From an uncultured Gammaproteobacteria bacterium (GTDB lineage Bacteria > Pseudomonadota > Gammaproteobacteria > HyVt-429): 64,000 nt of DNA. The notes beneath the pieces are model-generated. The model was given only the letters and a program-made list of their open reading frames with translations. It had not been told where the DNA came from and ran no database searches. Below, piece by piece: positions 18,895-27,708 of the stretch. Position 1 is the stretch's first letter, and every line of letters begins with the position of its first letter. A program made the position numbers and the translations under genes. The stretch is taken from the NCBI GenBank assembly GCA_947259975.1, contig CAMYOD010000003.1, forward strand, positions 120,517 to 184,516. The letters run 5' to 3'.

Positions 18895-19059
18895 CAGCAC
18901 TCTCCTTCGCCGGCTATAATCGCGCGGCGCCCTATTTTTGTGTCTGGCACGGGAATTCGATCCCGCGGTCATATGGGCCGTGCAGCCTATGTTAACGCTG
19001 CAGGCATTGCTGTTGTAGACCGACGCGTAACGGTGGAGTTCAGCGACGCCGGGCACGCA

Positions 19060-19785
19060 CTAGCCGCGGGATCCATCCGCTGTTGGCGACAGATTGGCGG
19101 CGAGCCGCGCCAGGACCGCATCGGTGGTTTCGGGGGTGCACTGCAAAGGTGGGAAGGCGCGAATCCGCGTGCGGCTGCGCTTGAACACAGCAGCCACGGT
19201 TTCTCCCTGGGCGCTCACGCCGTCGATGCGCAGGGGCACGATAGGTGCGCCGGTCAGGGTCGCCAGAAGCACGCTGCCACGTTTCGGGCGTACCGGCTCA
19301 TGATCCAGATGAATCCGCCCCTGCGGAAACAGGGCCACGACTTCACCCGCGTCGAGCGCACGCCGGGCGGCGTACAGGGCCGTGGTCGGACTTGTACTGC
19401 GCTCGACGGGAATCACCTTGATCCAGTCGAATAACCAGCGCAACCACCAGCGATCATACTCCTTGCGCGCAATCATGAAACGCAGAGGTCGATCGCAGGC
19501 CGCAACCATCAGCAACGGATCCAGTCCGGAGAGATGATTGGCCACCACGACCGCCGGTCCCGTGGCCGGCAGATCGACCGGGTCCGCCTCGAGACGATGG
19601 TACCAGCGGCAGAAAAATCGATTCAGCCCGTCGAGCCGATTGAGCCACTTACCGCCCCAGTCCGCACCCTGGTTTCGCTCACAGAAACGAAACAGGCGCC
19701 GGGCCGCATACCACGCGACTAGCAAGCAAAGCACTACTGCGGCCGCATAAAGCGTCGTCGCAGTGAATTGAATACCTGACGGCAT
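19060..19785 (-). CDS. 1-acyl-glycerol-3-phosphate acyltransferase (PlsC family)
   Basis: A 241-residue membrane-associated acyltransferase with an N-terminal hydrophobic segment, the catalytic NHLSGLD (HX4D) motif and ALFPQGRIHLD, a variant of the FPEGTRS glycerol-phosphate binding motif in which Glu is Gln. The latter change is seen in some divergent PlsC proteins and may alter substrate choice. It lies 40 bases after an acyl ligase on the same strand; the pair could act together like the two domains of Aas, which activates and re-esterifies lyso-phospholipids (inference). Confidence 0.87.
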   Translation of the reverse strand: MPSGIQFTATTLYAAAVVLCLLVAWYAARRLFRFCERNQGADWGGKWLNRLDGLNRFFCRWYHRLEADPVDLPATGPAVVVANHLSGLDPLLMVAACDRPLRFMIARKEYDRWWLRWLFDWIKVIPVERSTSPTTALYAARRALDAGEVVALFPQGRIHLDHEPVRPKRGSVLLATLTGAPIVPLRIDGVSAQGETVAAVFKRSRTRIRAFPPLQCTPETTDAVLARLAANLSPTADGSRG

Positions 19786-19825
19786 CTATCGAACTTCGCG
19801 TGCGCCCGGGCGGCTCATCGACATT

Positions 19826-21388
19826 CTATGCCGATGCCTCGGTAATCTCTTTTTCGGCGAACAATTCGGGCAGCTTCTGCAGGGCAACCTTGCCGACCGG
19901 GGTGCGTGGCAACTCATCGACGAGCGCGAAACGCGTTATTTGATTATGGCTGGATACACGCGCATTGAATTCACTCAGAATCTGTCGCGCATGCTCCACC
20001 TGCCGTTCGCCCTCCACCACCATCACGACCACGGGCCGCATGTCAACTTCGAGCACACCTGCCTCCGCCACATCCGGCATTCGCTCCAGTAATGTCTCCA
20101 GCTCCTCCGGATAGACATTCTTGCCCGCCTCAGTAACGATCAAGCGCTTACTTCGACCCGTGAGCGTAATTTCGCCACGCTCGTTTAGCGTTGCGAGATC
20201 ACCCGTATTAAACCACCCGTCATGCATGACCTCGTTAGTCTGCTCCGCGTCCGCATAACCCAGCATGACATTAGGCCCCGAAACCCACAGCTCGCCGCTG
20301 CCCTGCGCGTCGGGATCATGAATCTTGACCTTCACGCCCTCCAGCGGCGCGCCCACGCTGTCCAATTCACGCGCAAAATTGTCCTGAATACTGATCACCG
20401 GGGAGGTCTCGGTAAGTCCATAGCCCTGCCGAATCGGCAAGCCGAGATCACGAAAATATTTCGCTATCAATGGATCCAGCCGCGAGCCACCGCTTACCCA
20501 GGCGGTAATGTGACCGCCGAGGCGGCGCCGGATCGGCCAATTGAGCAGTCGGCGAATCGGTGTCGGCGAGAGGCGCAACAACTGTCGATACAGACGCATC
20601 CAGAATCCTCCCTTGGCGAATCGCCGCTCAAGCCCCAGCATGATGTTACGGAATAGCTTGGGTACAGCAATCACCGCGGTGATCTTCTCCTCCACCAGGG
20701 TCTGCAGGATCTCGCTGGCCGCCAGTACGCGCGGCAAAACGATGGTTGCGCCGGTGCTCAAGGGCAACAGCAATCCGCCGGTAATCTCGAACATATGCGA
20801 CAGTGGCAGCAGCGACAGAAATCGGTCGCGGGGATGAATCCTGGCGCATTGAGCCGCCGCGAGCACATTGCTCAAAATATTATTATGGCTCAAGCGAACC
20901 ATTTTGGGCGTACCGGTGCTGCCCGAGGTATAGCTCAGCACCGCCAACTGATCGCCGGCAATAGTGACCGGTGCATCCTCCTCATGGACCGCGCGGGTAC
21001 CGTCACAGGTCATGGCGATCTCCATGGAGTTCGCAATTCGGCGTTCGATACCATGGGTGAGGATCAATTTGGGCTGCACGGCCTCGAGCATCGCTGCGAG
21101 CTCGTCGTCGCTGTAACTTACATGCACCGGTGCGAGCACCGCTCCCAGCTTCCATATCGCCAGCGCCGCAATACCCCACTCCGGGCCGTTTGGTGCCAGG
21201 ATACTTACGATGTCACCGGAGGCGATGCCCCGCTCACGCAGACGCGAGGCCAGATCCAGGGCATGGGCGTAGATCTGCTCGTAGGAATACACCTGGCGGC
21301 GACCGCCCATCAGGCGGCAAATCCACGCGGACTGCTGCGGGCGGGCCCGCAACGATTCAGCGATCAAGGACCAGAGATCCTCGGCCAT
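19826..21388 (-). CDS. AMP-dependent acyl-CoA/acyl-ACP synthetase
   Basis: A 520-residue adenylate-forming enzyme. The AMP-binding motif LSYTSGSTGTPKMV is near residue 152, then QGYGLTETSP, GWFNTGDLA, and the C-terminal PRTPVGKVALQKL bearing the catalytic lysine. The organisation matches long-chain fatty acyl ligases. It precedes the PlsC-type gene on the same strand, suggesting fatty acid activation for phospholipid repair or recycling; the exact acceptor (CoA or ACP) cannot be read from sequence. Confidence 0.9.
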   Translation of the reverse strand: MAEDLWSLIAESLRARPQQSAWICRLMGGRRQVYSYEQIYAHALDLASRLRERGIASGDIVSILAPNGPEWGIAALAIWKLGAVLAPVHVSYSDDELAAMLEAVQPKLILTHGIERRIANSMEIAMTCDGTRAVHEEDAPVTIAGDQLAVLSYTSGSTGTPKMVRLSHNNILSNVLAAAQCARIHPRDRFLSLLPLSHMFEITGGLLLPLSTGATIVLPRVLAASEILQTLVEEKITAVIAVPKLFRNIMLGLERRFAKGGFWMRLYRQLLRLSPTPIRRLLNWPIRRRLGGHITAWVSGGSRLDPLIAKYFRDLGLPIRQGYGLTETSPVISIQDNFARELDSVGAPLEGVKVKIHDPDAQGSGELWVSGPNVMLGYADAEQTNEVMHDGWFNTGDLATLNERGEITLTGRSKRLIVTEAGKNVYPEELETLLERMPDVAEAGVLEVDMRPVVVMVVEGERQVEHARQILSEFNARVSSHNQITRFALVDELPRTPVGKVALQKLPELFAEKEITEASA

Positions 21389-21494
21389 GGTCTGAACTAA
21401 TAACGCTCGAGGTTGGATGAAAGGCTGTGTTTCAGTCTATTGGAGCGACCGGGCGCGGACAAGGGATGCTCGAGCCCGCAACGCGCTTGACCGC

Positions 21495-21836
21495 TCACGC
21501 CGGCTTGTCGAGAAGCTGGCGATCGTCGGCACGAGCCACGACGAACTCGTGGACCTCCTGCAACACCTGTTCACAATAGGGGTGATTGACGCGATAGTAG
21601 ACTTCTTTGCCGCGTTTTTCGCTCAGCACCAAACCTGCGTCACGCAGGACCTTCAGGTGATGCGAGATCGCGGGCCGACTGAGATCGAACATGCTGGCAA
21701 TCTCATTCACGCAAAGTTCTTCATCTAACTCAAAGATTAAGATGATTTTCTGTCGATAAGGATCGCCGAGGGCAGAAAAGAACCGCGCAAATTTATCCCA
21801 CGCAGGTGGAAGATTTTTCGCGAATTCGGCATTCAT
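21495..21836 (-). CDS. ArsR-family winged-helix transcriptional regulator
   Basis: A 113-residue DNA-binding protein: FFSALGDPYRQKIILIF, then the helix-turn-helix VNEIASMFDLSRPAISHHLKVLRDAGLV and wing RGKEVYYRVN. The classical arsenic site ELCVC is reduced to ELCVNE with a single Cys, so canonical alpha-3 metal sensing is unlikely. It lies between the acyl ligase and egtD, all on the minus strand, with 168 bases to egtD; which operon it controls is not evident. Confidence 0.9.
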   Translation of the reverse strand: MNAEFAKNLPPAWDKFARFFSALGDPYRQKIILIFELDEELCVNEIASMFDLSRPAISHHLKVLRDAGLVLSEKRGKEVYYRVNHPYCEQVLQEVHEFVVARADDRQLLDKPA

Positions 21837-22004
21837 CGGGCGGGGTTACAACCAACAATCAGGATGTGACGGCTCGGAACTCTGGCTTCGATACTCGGGG
21901 ACATCTGATCAATGGACGATCCTCAACGACATTCCAGCGTAGAAGAATAACCACTGGGCGCAACATGTCAACTCGCGCCTGCACGGTGTCTCCGATGCCT
22001 GAGT

Positions 22005-23018
22005 CTAGACTAGGGTACGTTGCGGGCTCGCCACTATCAGGGAATAGTAGTTATTCGCAGGCGTAAAGTGTCGCACTACGCCCAGATCCGCGGCGTCGAG
22101 GAGCCGATTGAGGGTACGATCGGTGTACTTGTGGCTCAGTTCAGTCAGGATCGTTTCGCCCGCCGAGAATCCGATCTCTACGCCAAGACCGCCAATTGAC
22201 ACCGAGTGTTCACATTGTGACTCAAGGTGCATCTCGATGCGCGCCAACGCCTCATTGTAGAACGCATAGTGCTGAAACCGGGCCAACTCGAAAGATGCAT
22301 CCAGCTCGCGATTTATCACATTTAATACGTTTGCATTGAATTCTGCGGTGTATCCGGACGCGTCGTTGTATGCTGCATGTAGCACCGCCGGATCCTTGAC
22401 CCTGTCGGCACCCAATAACAGGAAATCCTGCGGCCGCATGAGCGCGCGAATCCTGGCAAGAAAGGCCACTGCTTCGGGTTCGGCGAAATTACCGATGGTA
22501 CCGCCTAGATACAGATACAGGCAGGGTCCACCGTCGGGTTTGAGTACCTCCATATCCGTGGCGTAGTCACCCACCAGACCATCCACCGACAGCCAATCGT
22601 GGCGATCCAGCAGGCGATACCCAGCCTGCTGGATCACAGCACCACATACGTCGACCGGCTGGTAGCGACAATAGAAACCGCGCCGGCCGCAGGCGTCCAG
22701 CAGATGTGTGGTCTTGTGCGAAGAACCACTGCCAAATTCGATGAGTCGTTCCGGTCTCGCAAGATCAATGATTTCATCGGAATACTCACCCAACAGCGCG
22801 CCCTCGGTGCGGGTCGGATAGTATTCCGGTGTTTGACAGATCTTTTCAAACAGCCGCGATCCGTGTTCATCGTAGAAATATTTTGGCGGCAGTTGCTTGG
22901 GCGCCGATGCCAACCCAAGGCGCACGTCGGTGCGCAGATCACCGGCGGCGTTTGTCGCCGGAAGGTAACTGATATTCAGACGACTGTCGTCGATTTCGCG
23001 AGCGTCTGTTGTCGGCAT
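22005..23018 (-). CDS. egtD: L-histidine N-alpha-methyltransferase EgtD
   Basis: EgtD trimethylates histidine to hercynine using S-adenosylmethionine, the first step of ergothioneine synthesis. The 337-residue protein shows PPKYFYDEHGSRLFE, the SAM-site EFGSGSSHKT, YLYLGGTIGNF and the C-terminal IEMHLESQ motif that lines the histidine pocket. Length is typical (about 320). It is divergent from egtC-egtB with a 191-bp intergenic region, so the three genes probably share control sequences. Confidence 0.95.
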   Translation of the reverse strand: MPTTDAREIDDSRLNISYLPATNAAGDLRTDVRLGLASAPKQLPPKYFYDEHGSRLFEKICQTPEYYPTRTEGALLGEYSDEIIDLARPERLIEFGSGSSHKTTHLLDACGRRGFYCRYQPVDVCGAVIQQAGYRLLDRHDWLSVDGLVGDYATDMEVLKPDGGPCLYLYLGGTIGNFAEPEAVAFLARIRALMRPQDFLLLGADRVKDPAVLHAAYNDASGYTAEFNANVLNVINRELDASFELARFQHYAFYNEALARIEMHLESQCEHSVSIGGLGVEIGFSAGETILTELSHKYTDRTLNRLLDAADLGVVRHFTPANNYYSLIVASPQRTLV

Positions 23019-23209
23019 GGCGTTGAGATCTGTTGGGTGATTCAGGAGCGCGGCAACCCGCTTGATCCCGGCAGGTCACCGTGGTCCATTATGATACCCG
23101 CTGCATGTGTTAATACCAAACCGCATCTATGCGATACTCCGTCTTGTTCGATTCGTAATTGCAGACGCGGTTAACAAACACATTAACATCTGGACCGGGC
23201 TACGAATTC

Positions 23210-23989
23210 ATGTGTCGATTGGCAGGATATCTGGGGCCTGAAATCACGCTGGGTCATTTCCTCTTACACTTGCCGCACGGCCTCATGGAGCAATCCTGGG
23301 CACCGCGCGAGATGCAGGAGGCACGCTTGAATGCGGACGGCTACGGCTTCGGCTGGTACACCGACGACGGTCAGATCGGAACCTACAGCTACCCAATGCC
23401 GATTTGGACCGACGTCAACCTCGAGTCCCTGGGGATTTCGCTCAAATCCGCTGCCTGGCTCGCCAATGTGCGCAGTGCCACGCGCCTCATGGCAATCCAT
23501 CATGACAACACCATGCCCTTCACCGACGGCACCCTGTTATTCATGCACAATGGCTTTGTCGACGACTTCGGCGTAACACTGCGCCCAAAACTACGCGATG
23601 AATTGAGTTCGGAGTTCGAGTCCGACGTACAAGGGACGACTGACTCGGAGTACATATTCGCGCTGTTGCGTCAGATTATCGTCCAGGATCCACGGCTTAC
23701 GATCGGCGACGCTATGCGACGGCTGGCGCAAAAATTTACCGCAATGCTCGGTACGACAAAGGCGCTATTGAATCTCGTGGTCGGCAACGGCAGTCATATT
23801 TATGCGCTGCGCCATGCCATCCACGGAGATTGTCCCAGTCTCTACTACTCGACCCGGATTCCACGCTTCCCCGGCGGTCAGCTCATTGCCTCCGAACCGC
23901 TGACAGATCGGGACGATTGGGACAGTGTGCCGGAACACTCCCTGATTACCCTGGAGTCCGGTCGCGAACCTGTCATCGAACCTTTATGA
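23210..23989 (+). CDS. egtC: Class II glutamine amidotransferase EgtC
   Basis: EgtC removes the gamma-glutamyl group from gamma-glutamyl-hercynyl-cysteine sulfoxide. The start is set at 23210 because processing of MCRLAGYLG exposes the catalytic Cys2 of the class II amidotransferase (Ntn hydrolase) fold; an earlier in-frame ATG at 23159 would bury it. Other conserved blocks are NADGYGFGWY and FMHNGFVDDF. The product is 259 residues. Its stop overlaps the egtB start by 4 bases (ATGA), which indicates translational coupling. Confidence 0.92.
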   Translation: MCRLAGYLGPEITLGHFLLHLPHGLMEQSWAPREMQEARLNADGYGFGWYTDDGQIGTYSYPMPIWTDVNLESLGISLKSAAWLANVRSATRLMAIHHDNTMPFTDGTLLFMHNGFVDDFGVTLRPKLRDELSSEFESDVQGTTDSEYIFALLRQIIVQDPRLTIGDAMRRLAQKFTAMLGTTKALLNLVVGNGSHIYALRHAIHGDCPSLYYSTRIPRFPGGQLIASEPLTDRDDWDSVPEHSLITLESGREPVIEPL

Positions 23990-25149
23990 CAGCCGAACTG
24001 GCAAAGCAGCTCGAGGCCGTACAGCAGCGCTGTCTCGAGTTGTTGGGCCAGGTGAACTTTCGCGACGCCTGTACTCAGTACCACCCCGATCTTAGCCCGC
24101 TGGCCTGGCATGCCGGCCACGCGGCATTCGTGGAAAACTACTGGATTCGTGAAGTCGTGCTCGGCGACGACGCGTTCACGGCGCCATGGCATGACCTGTA
24201 CTTCCCCGAACAAAGCCCCAAGGCCGCGCGCGGCGCGGCCCTGGCCGAACATGCGGGGCTCGCAGAATCGGTTGCCCGGCACTTTGCGGAGAATCGCCAG
24301 CTATTGCTACGACTCGACCACGAGCAACATCCACATGCCCTGCTCGCAAACGATTATCTTTGGCACTTTCTGATTCAGCATCACAGTCAGCATACGGAAA
24401 CCATGCAGATGATCCTCGGGCAACGCGCCCTGGCGCAACGCTGGCCCACGTTTCGCTGCCGCGAACCGCTTCAGGCACAACCACCGCAATTGCCGGCACG
24501 ACGATTCGGTGGCGAAGCCAGCATCGGTCATGCCGGTGGGCCGCAGGCTTACGACAATGAACTCGCGCAACATCGCGTCAGCCTCGAACCGTTCGTTTTC
24601 GGCAGCCAGCCGGTATCCAACGCGGAGTACCTTGGCTTCATCGAGGCCGATGGCTATCACCAAGCACAATATTGGTCCGTGGCCGGCTGCAGCTGGCGCG
24701 AGACGAATCAGGCAGTGGCCCCGCAACACTGGCGGCGTGATGCCGATGGGCACTGGTTTGCGATCGAACGCGACGGACCGCAGCCATTGGAGCCCGCTGC
24801 GCCGGTGTACGGGATCAATTACTTCGAGGCACAGGCCTTCGCCGCCTATGCCGGCTGCCGCTTGCCACATGAGCAAGAGTGGGAACACGCGGTCACGCGC
24901 GACGCAGCACTGTGGTCCTCGAGCGGGCGTGCCTGGGAATGGTGCAACAATGCCTTCTATCCATATCCGGGCTTCGAGGCGTTTCCCTATGCGAGCTATT
25001 CGACGCCGTGGTTCGACGATCACCACTTCAGCCTGCGCGGCGGCAGCATGCATACCTGCGCGGCCGTCCGGCGACCGACCTTTCGCAATTTCTATACCGC
25101 GGAAAAACGACACATCTTCGCCGGCCTGCGGCTTGCGGCCCAGGCCTGA
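23986..25149 (+). CDS. egtB: Hercynine oxygenase EgtB
   Basis: EgtB is a non-haem iron sulfoxide synthase joining hercynine to a thiol. The 387-residue protein has an N-terminal DinB-like helical bundle with the iron-binding HHSQHTE motif (near residue 133) and a C-terminal FGE/sulfatase-modifying domain (GRAWEWCNNAFYPYPGF, FSLRGGSMHT, FRNFYTAEKRHIFAGLRLA). Whether it prefers gamma-glutamylcysteine or cysteine is not visible; the presence of egtC argues for the gamma-glutamyl route. No egtA or egtE is in the window. The related SenA (selenoneine) is less likely because senB/senC are absent. Confidence 0.92.
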   Translation: MTAELAKQLEAVQQRCLELLGQVNFRDACTQYHPDLSPLAWHAGHAAFVENYWIREVVLGDDAFTAPWHDLYFPEQSPKAARGAALAEHAGLAESVARHFAENRQLLLRLDHEQHPHALLANDYLWHFLIQHHSQHTETMQMILGQRALAQRWPTFRCREPLQAQPPQLPARRFGGEASIGHAGGPQAYDNELAQHRVSLEPFVFGSQPVSNAEYLGFIEADGYHQAQYWSVAGCSWRETNQAVAPQHWRRDADGHWFAIERDGPQPLEPAAPVYGINYFEAQAFAAYAGCRLPHEQEWEHAVTRDAALWSSSGRAWEWCNNAFYPYPGFEAFPYASYSTPWFDDHHFSLRGGSMHTCAAVRRPTFRNFYTAEKRHIFAGLRLAAQA

Positions 25150-25174
25150 CGGCAACTGAAATCTTCGCTAATGA

Positions 25175-25327
25175 TTCAGTTCGCCGCTCGCGCCGGCGGT
25201 GGCCCCGCCAAGCGTCGTCCGGCCTTGCGCGCCACAGGGACAGCAAAGTGCAAGGCCGCGATTCGAGCGCTACAGGGATGTAGCGCGATTAAGTGCGGCG
25301 GAGGGGCCCGGACGGCGCGCGACGCAG
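25175..25327 (+). repeat. Intergenic repeat, copy B, with two GGA-loop hairpins
   Basis: About 150 bases nearly identical to copy C at 47189, lying between egtB and the alanine symporter. Hairpin 1: CGGCCTTGC...GCAAGGCCG with ACAGGGACAG in the loop. Hairpin 2: GCGCUACAGGGAUGUAGCGC (25266-25285 region), a 7-bp stem with loop AGGGAU. The second matches the CsrA/RsmA SELEX consensus RUACARGGAUGU in 11 of 12 positions. It is read on the + strand, downstream of egtCB and upstream of the symporter. Confidence 0.85.
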
Positions 25328-25424
25328 AGATAAACTGAACCACTACCAAATCTTCGCGACTGCATCGCGAATTCCGGTTTCGCGTTACAATAATGCCTGG
25401 CCACGACAACTCGACAATAAACCT

Positions 25425-26798
25425 ATGCCAACGGGGGCGCCTGTGGACCGGCTTAACGAACTTCTGACCACACTCTCCGGCTACCTGTGGACGCCGGTCA
25501 TGCTGATCCTGCTGCTCGGTACTGGAATTTATCTCACCGTAGGCCTGCGTTTCGTCCCGGTACGCCGTCTGTTTTATGGCTTTCGTATGCTGGCCGCCGG
25601 CCGCAAACACAAGGAGCAGAAAGGCGAAGGCGAGATCACCCCGTTCCAGGCGTTGATGACGGCTCTGTCGGCCACCATCGGCACCGGCAACATCGCCGGT
25701 GTCGCCACCGCCATCTACCTGGGCGGTCCCGGCGCCGTATTCTGGATGTGGGTCACGGCGCTGGTGGGCATGGCGAGCAAGTATGCCGAGGCCGTGCTCG
25801 CCGTGCGCTATCGCGAAAAGGATGCCCGTGGCGTCTATGTCGGCGGCCCCATGTACTACATCAGGAACGGGCTCGGCCGGCGCTGGGCCTGGCTCGGCGG
25901 CGCCTTCGCCGTGTTCGGTGCCATTGCCGCGTTCGGCATCGGCAATACCGTGCAGTCCAACTCGGTTGCGCGCGCCGTCGAGACGTCCATGGGCCTGCCG
26001 CACTGGGTCAGTGGGTTGATCATGATGACCCTGCTGTACGCGGTGATTATCGGTGGTATTCGGCGCATCGCTGCCGTGGCCGAAAAGCTGGTGCCGATCA
26101 TGGGTGTAATCTACGTCACCGGTGCGCTCGTCATACTGATCGTGAATTACGAACGGGTGCCTGCCGGCATCATGCATATCATCAGCGATGCCTTTACCGG
26201 CACTGCGGCGGTAGGCGGCTTCGCCGGCGCCGGTGTAATGCTGGCGATACAATACGGTGTCGCCCGCGGCATGTTCTCCAACGAGGCCGGCCTGGGCAGC
26301 GCGCCCATCGCGCACGCCGCCGCGCGCACCACCGACCCGGTGCGTCAGGGCCTGGTCGGGATGCTCGGGACCTTCATTGATACGATTATCGTGTGCACCA
26401 TGACCGCATTGGTACTGGTCACCACCGGCGCATGGCAGAACGGTAAGACGGGTGCGGCCCTGACGGCGGAAGCCTTCAGCCTGGGGCTGCCCGGTGTGGG
26501 CGATTTCGTTGTGACCTTCGGCCTGATCGTATTCGCCTTCACGACCATGATCGGTTGGGCCTACTATGCCGAGCGCTGCGTGGAGTTTCTGCTCGGGGTG
26601 CGCGCGATTGTCTGGTTCCGTCATCTATGGGTCGTGGCGGTGTTGATCGGTGCTGTCGCGAGCCTCGATCTCATCTGGAACATCGCGGATGTCACCCTGG
26701 CCTTCATGGCGATCCCGAATCTACTGGCGCTGGTGTTGTTAAGCCCGGTCGTGTTCCGTTTGACGCGGGAATATTTCGCGAAACACGCCGTAGACTAA
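25425..26798 (+). CDS. Sodium:alanine/glycine symporter (AGCS family)
   Basis: A 457-residue transporter with about ten to eleven membrane helices. Signatures are QALMTALSATIGTGNIAGVATA, MWVTALVGMASKYAEAVLAVRYRE, and FSNEAGLGSAPIAHAAARTTDPVRQG in helix 8, diagnostic for the AGCS family of Na+-coupled amino acid carriers. Start ATG 25425 is chosen just before the first helix (GTG 25443 is an alternative); further upstream the frame runs through intergenic repeat B, which could sit in the leader mRNA. Confidence 0.93.
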   Translation: MPTGAPVDRLNELLTTLSGYLWTPVMLILLLGTGIYLTVGLRFVPVRRLFYGFRMLAAGRKHKEQKGEGEITPFQALMTALSATIGTGNIAGVATAIYLGGPGAVFWMWVTALVGMASKYAEAVLAVRYREKDARGVYVGGPMYYIRNGLGRRWAWLGGAFAVFGAIAAFGIGNTVQSNSVARAVETSMGLPHWVSGLIMMTLLYAVIIGGIRRIAAVAEKLVPIMGVIYVTGALVILIVNYERVPAGIMHIISDAFTGTAAVGGFAGAGVMLAIQYGVARGMFSNEAGLGSAPIAHAAARTTDPVRQGLVGMLGTFIDTIIVCTMTALVLVTTGAWQNGKTGAALTAEAFSLGLPGVGDFVVTFGLIVFAFTTMIGWAYYAERCVEFLLGVRAIVWFRHLWVVAVLIGAVASLDLIWNIADVTLAFMAIPNLLALVLLSPVVFRLTREYFAKHAVD

Positions 26799-26832
26799 AC
26801 CGCGTGCTTGCCGACCGGGGAATTCCGCGATC

Positions 26833-27675
26833 ATGACCAGCAATGAAATCGATGCCATGGAACTGCGGGCACAAGTCCAGGCGGCATTAGCCGAGGACGT
26901 CGGTACCGGCGATCTGACCGCCGACCTGATTTCGGTCGACGCAACAGCAAGCGCGCAGGTATTAAGCCGCGAGGATGCCGTGGTTTGTGGCACCGCATGG
27001 TTCGACGAAGTATTTCGCCAGATCGATGCGGATATCACCATCCGCTGGCAGGCGCGGGACGGTGATCGCGTCGCCGCGGAGACGGTCTTGTGTGAACTGG
27101 CGGGATCGGCGCGGGGAATCCTGACCGCTGAACGCACGGCATTGAATTTTCTCCAGACCCTCTCCGGCACGGCCACAGTGACGCGCACCTACGCCGACGC
27201 CGTGACCGGTACGGGCGCGCAAATACTCGATACACGTAAAACCATCCCGGGACTGCGCACGGCACAGAAATATGCGGTGCGCTGTGGCGGCGGACACAAT
27301 CATCGCCTCGGCCTGCATGACGGCGTCCTCATCAAGGAGAATCATATCATCGCGGCGGGTTCACTCACTCAGGCGGTCACCCGGGCAGTGGCGTCCACAC
27401 CCGCCGGCGTGACGCTCGAAGTGGAGGTCGAAGATCTGACCATGCTGCGCGAGGCGCTGGCGGCCGGCGCGCGACGCATACTGCTGGATAATTTTGACCA
27501 GGATACTCTGCGCGATGCGGTCAAGGAGAGCGGCGGGCGCGCAAAGCTCGAGGCCTCGGGCAATATCACACTCGTCAATATCCGCGCCATCGCCGAGACG
27601 GGTGTGGATTTCATTTCCGTGGGCGCGCTGACCAAGCACTTGCATGCCGTCGACCTCTCCATGCGCTTCACATAG
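26833..27675 (+). CDS. nadC: Nicotinate-nucleotide pyrophosphorylase (quinolinate phosphoribosyltransferase)
   Basis: NadC converts quinolinate and PRPP to nicotinate mononucleotide in de novo NAD synthesis. The 280-residue protein has AALAEDVGTGDLTADL, the conserved RTALNFLQTLSGTAT, ILDTRKTIPGLR and KYAVRCGGGHNHRLGL motifs that bind quinolinate and PRPP, and EVEVEDL with the second half of the barrel. Length is typical. It follows the symporter by 34 bases and may be cotranscribed. nadE, later in the pathway, is 5 kb away. Confidence 0.97.
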   Translation: MTSNEIDAMELRAQVQAALAEDVGTGDLTADLISVDATASAQVLSREDAVVCGTAWFDEVFRQIDADITIRWQARDGDRVAAETVLCELAGSARGILTAERTALNFLQTLSGTATVTRTYADAVTGTGAQILDTRKTIPGLRTAQKYAVRCGGGHNHRLGLHDGVLIKENHIIAAGSLTQAVTRAVASTPAGVTLEVEVEDLTMLREALAAGARRILLDNFDQDTLRDAVKESGGRAKLEASGNITLVNIRAIAETGVDFISVGALTKHLHAVDLSMRFT

Positions 27676-27708
27676 GATTAAAAATACCGGGCTACTCGTC
27701 TTACAATC

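Noticed and set aside
23986-25149. Selenoneine synthase SenA instead of EgtB
   Set aside because: SenA-type loci carry senB and senC; here the neighbours are egtC and egtD.
25176-26624. 482-codon antisense frame opposite the alanine symporter
   Set aside because: Shadow of the AGCS gene; His/Gln/Gly-rich antisense translation with no family features.
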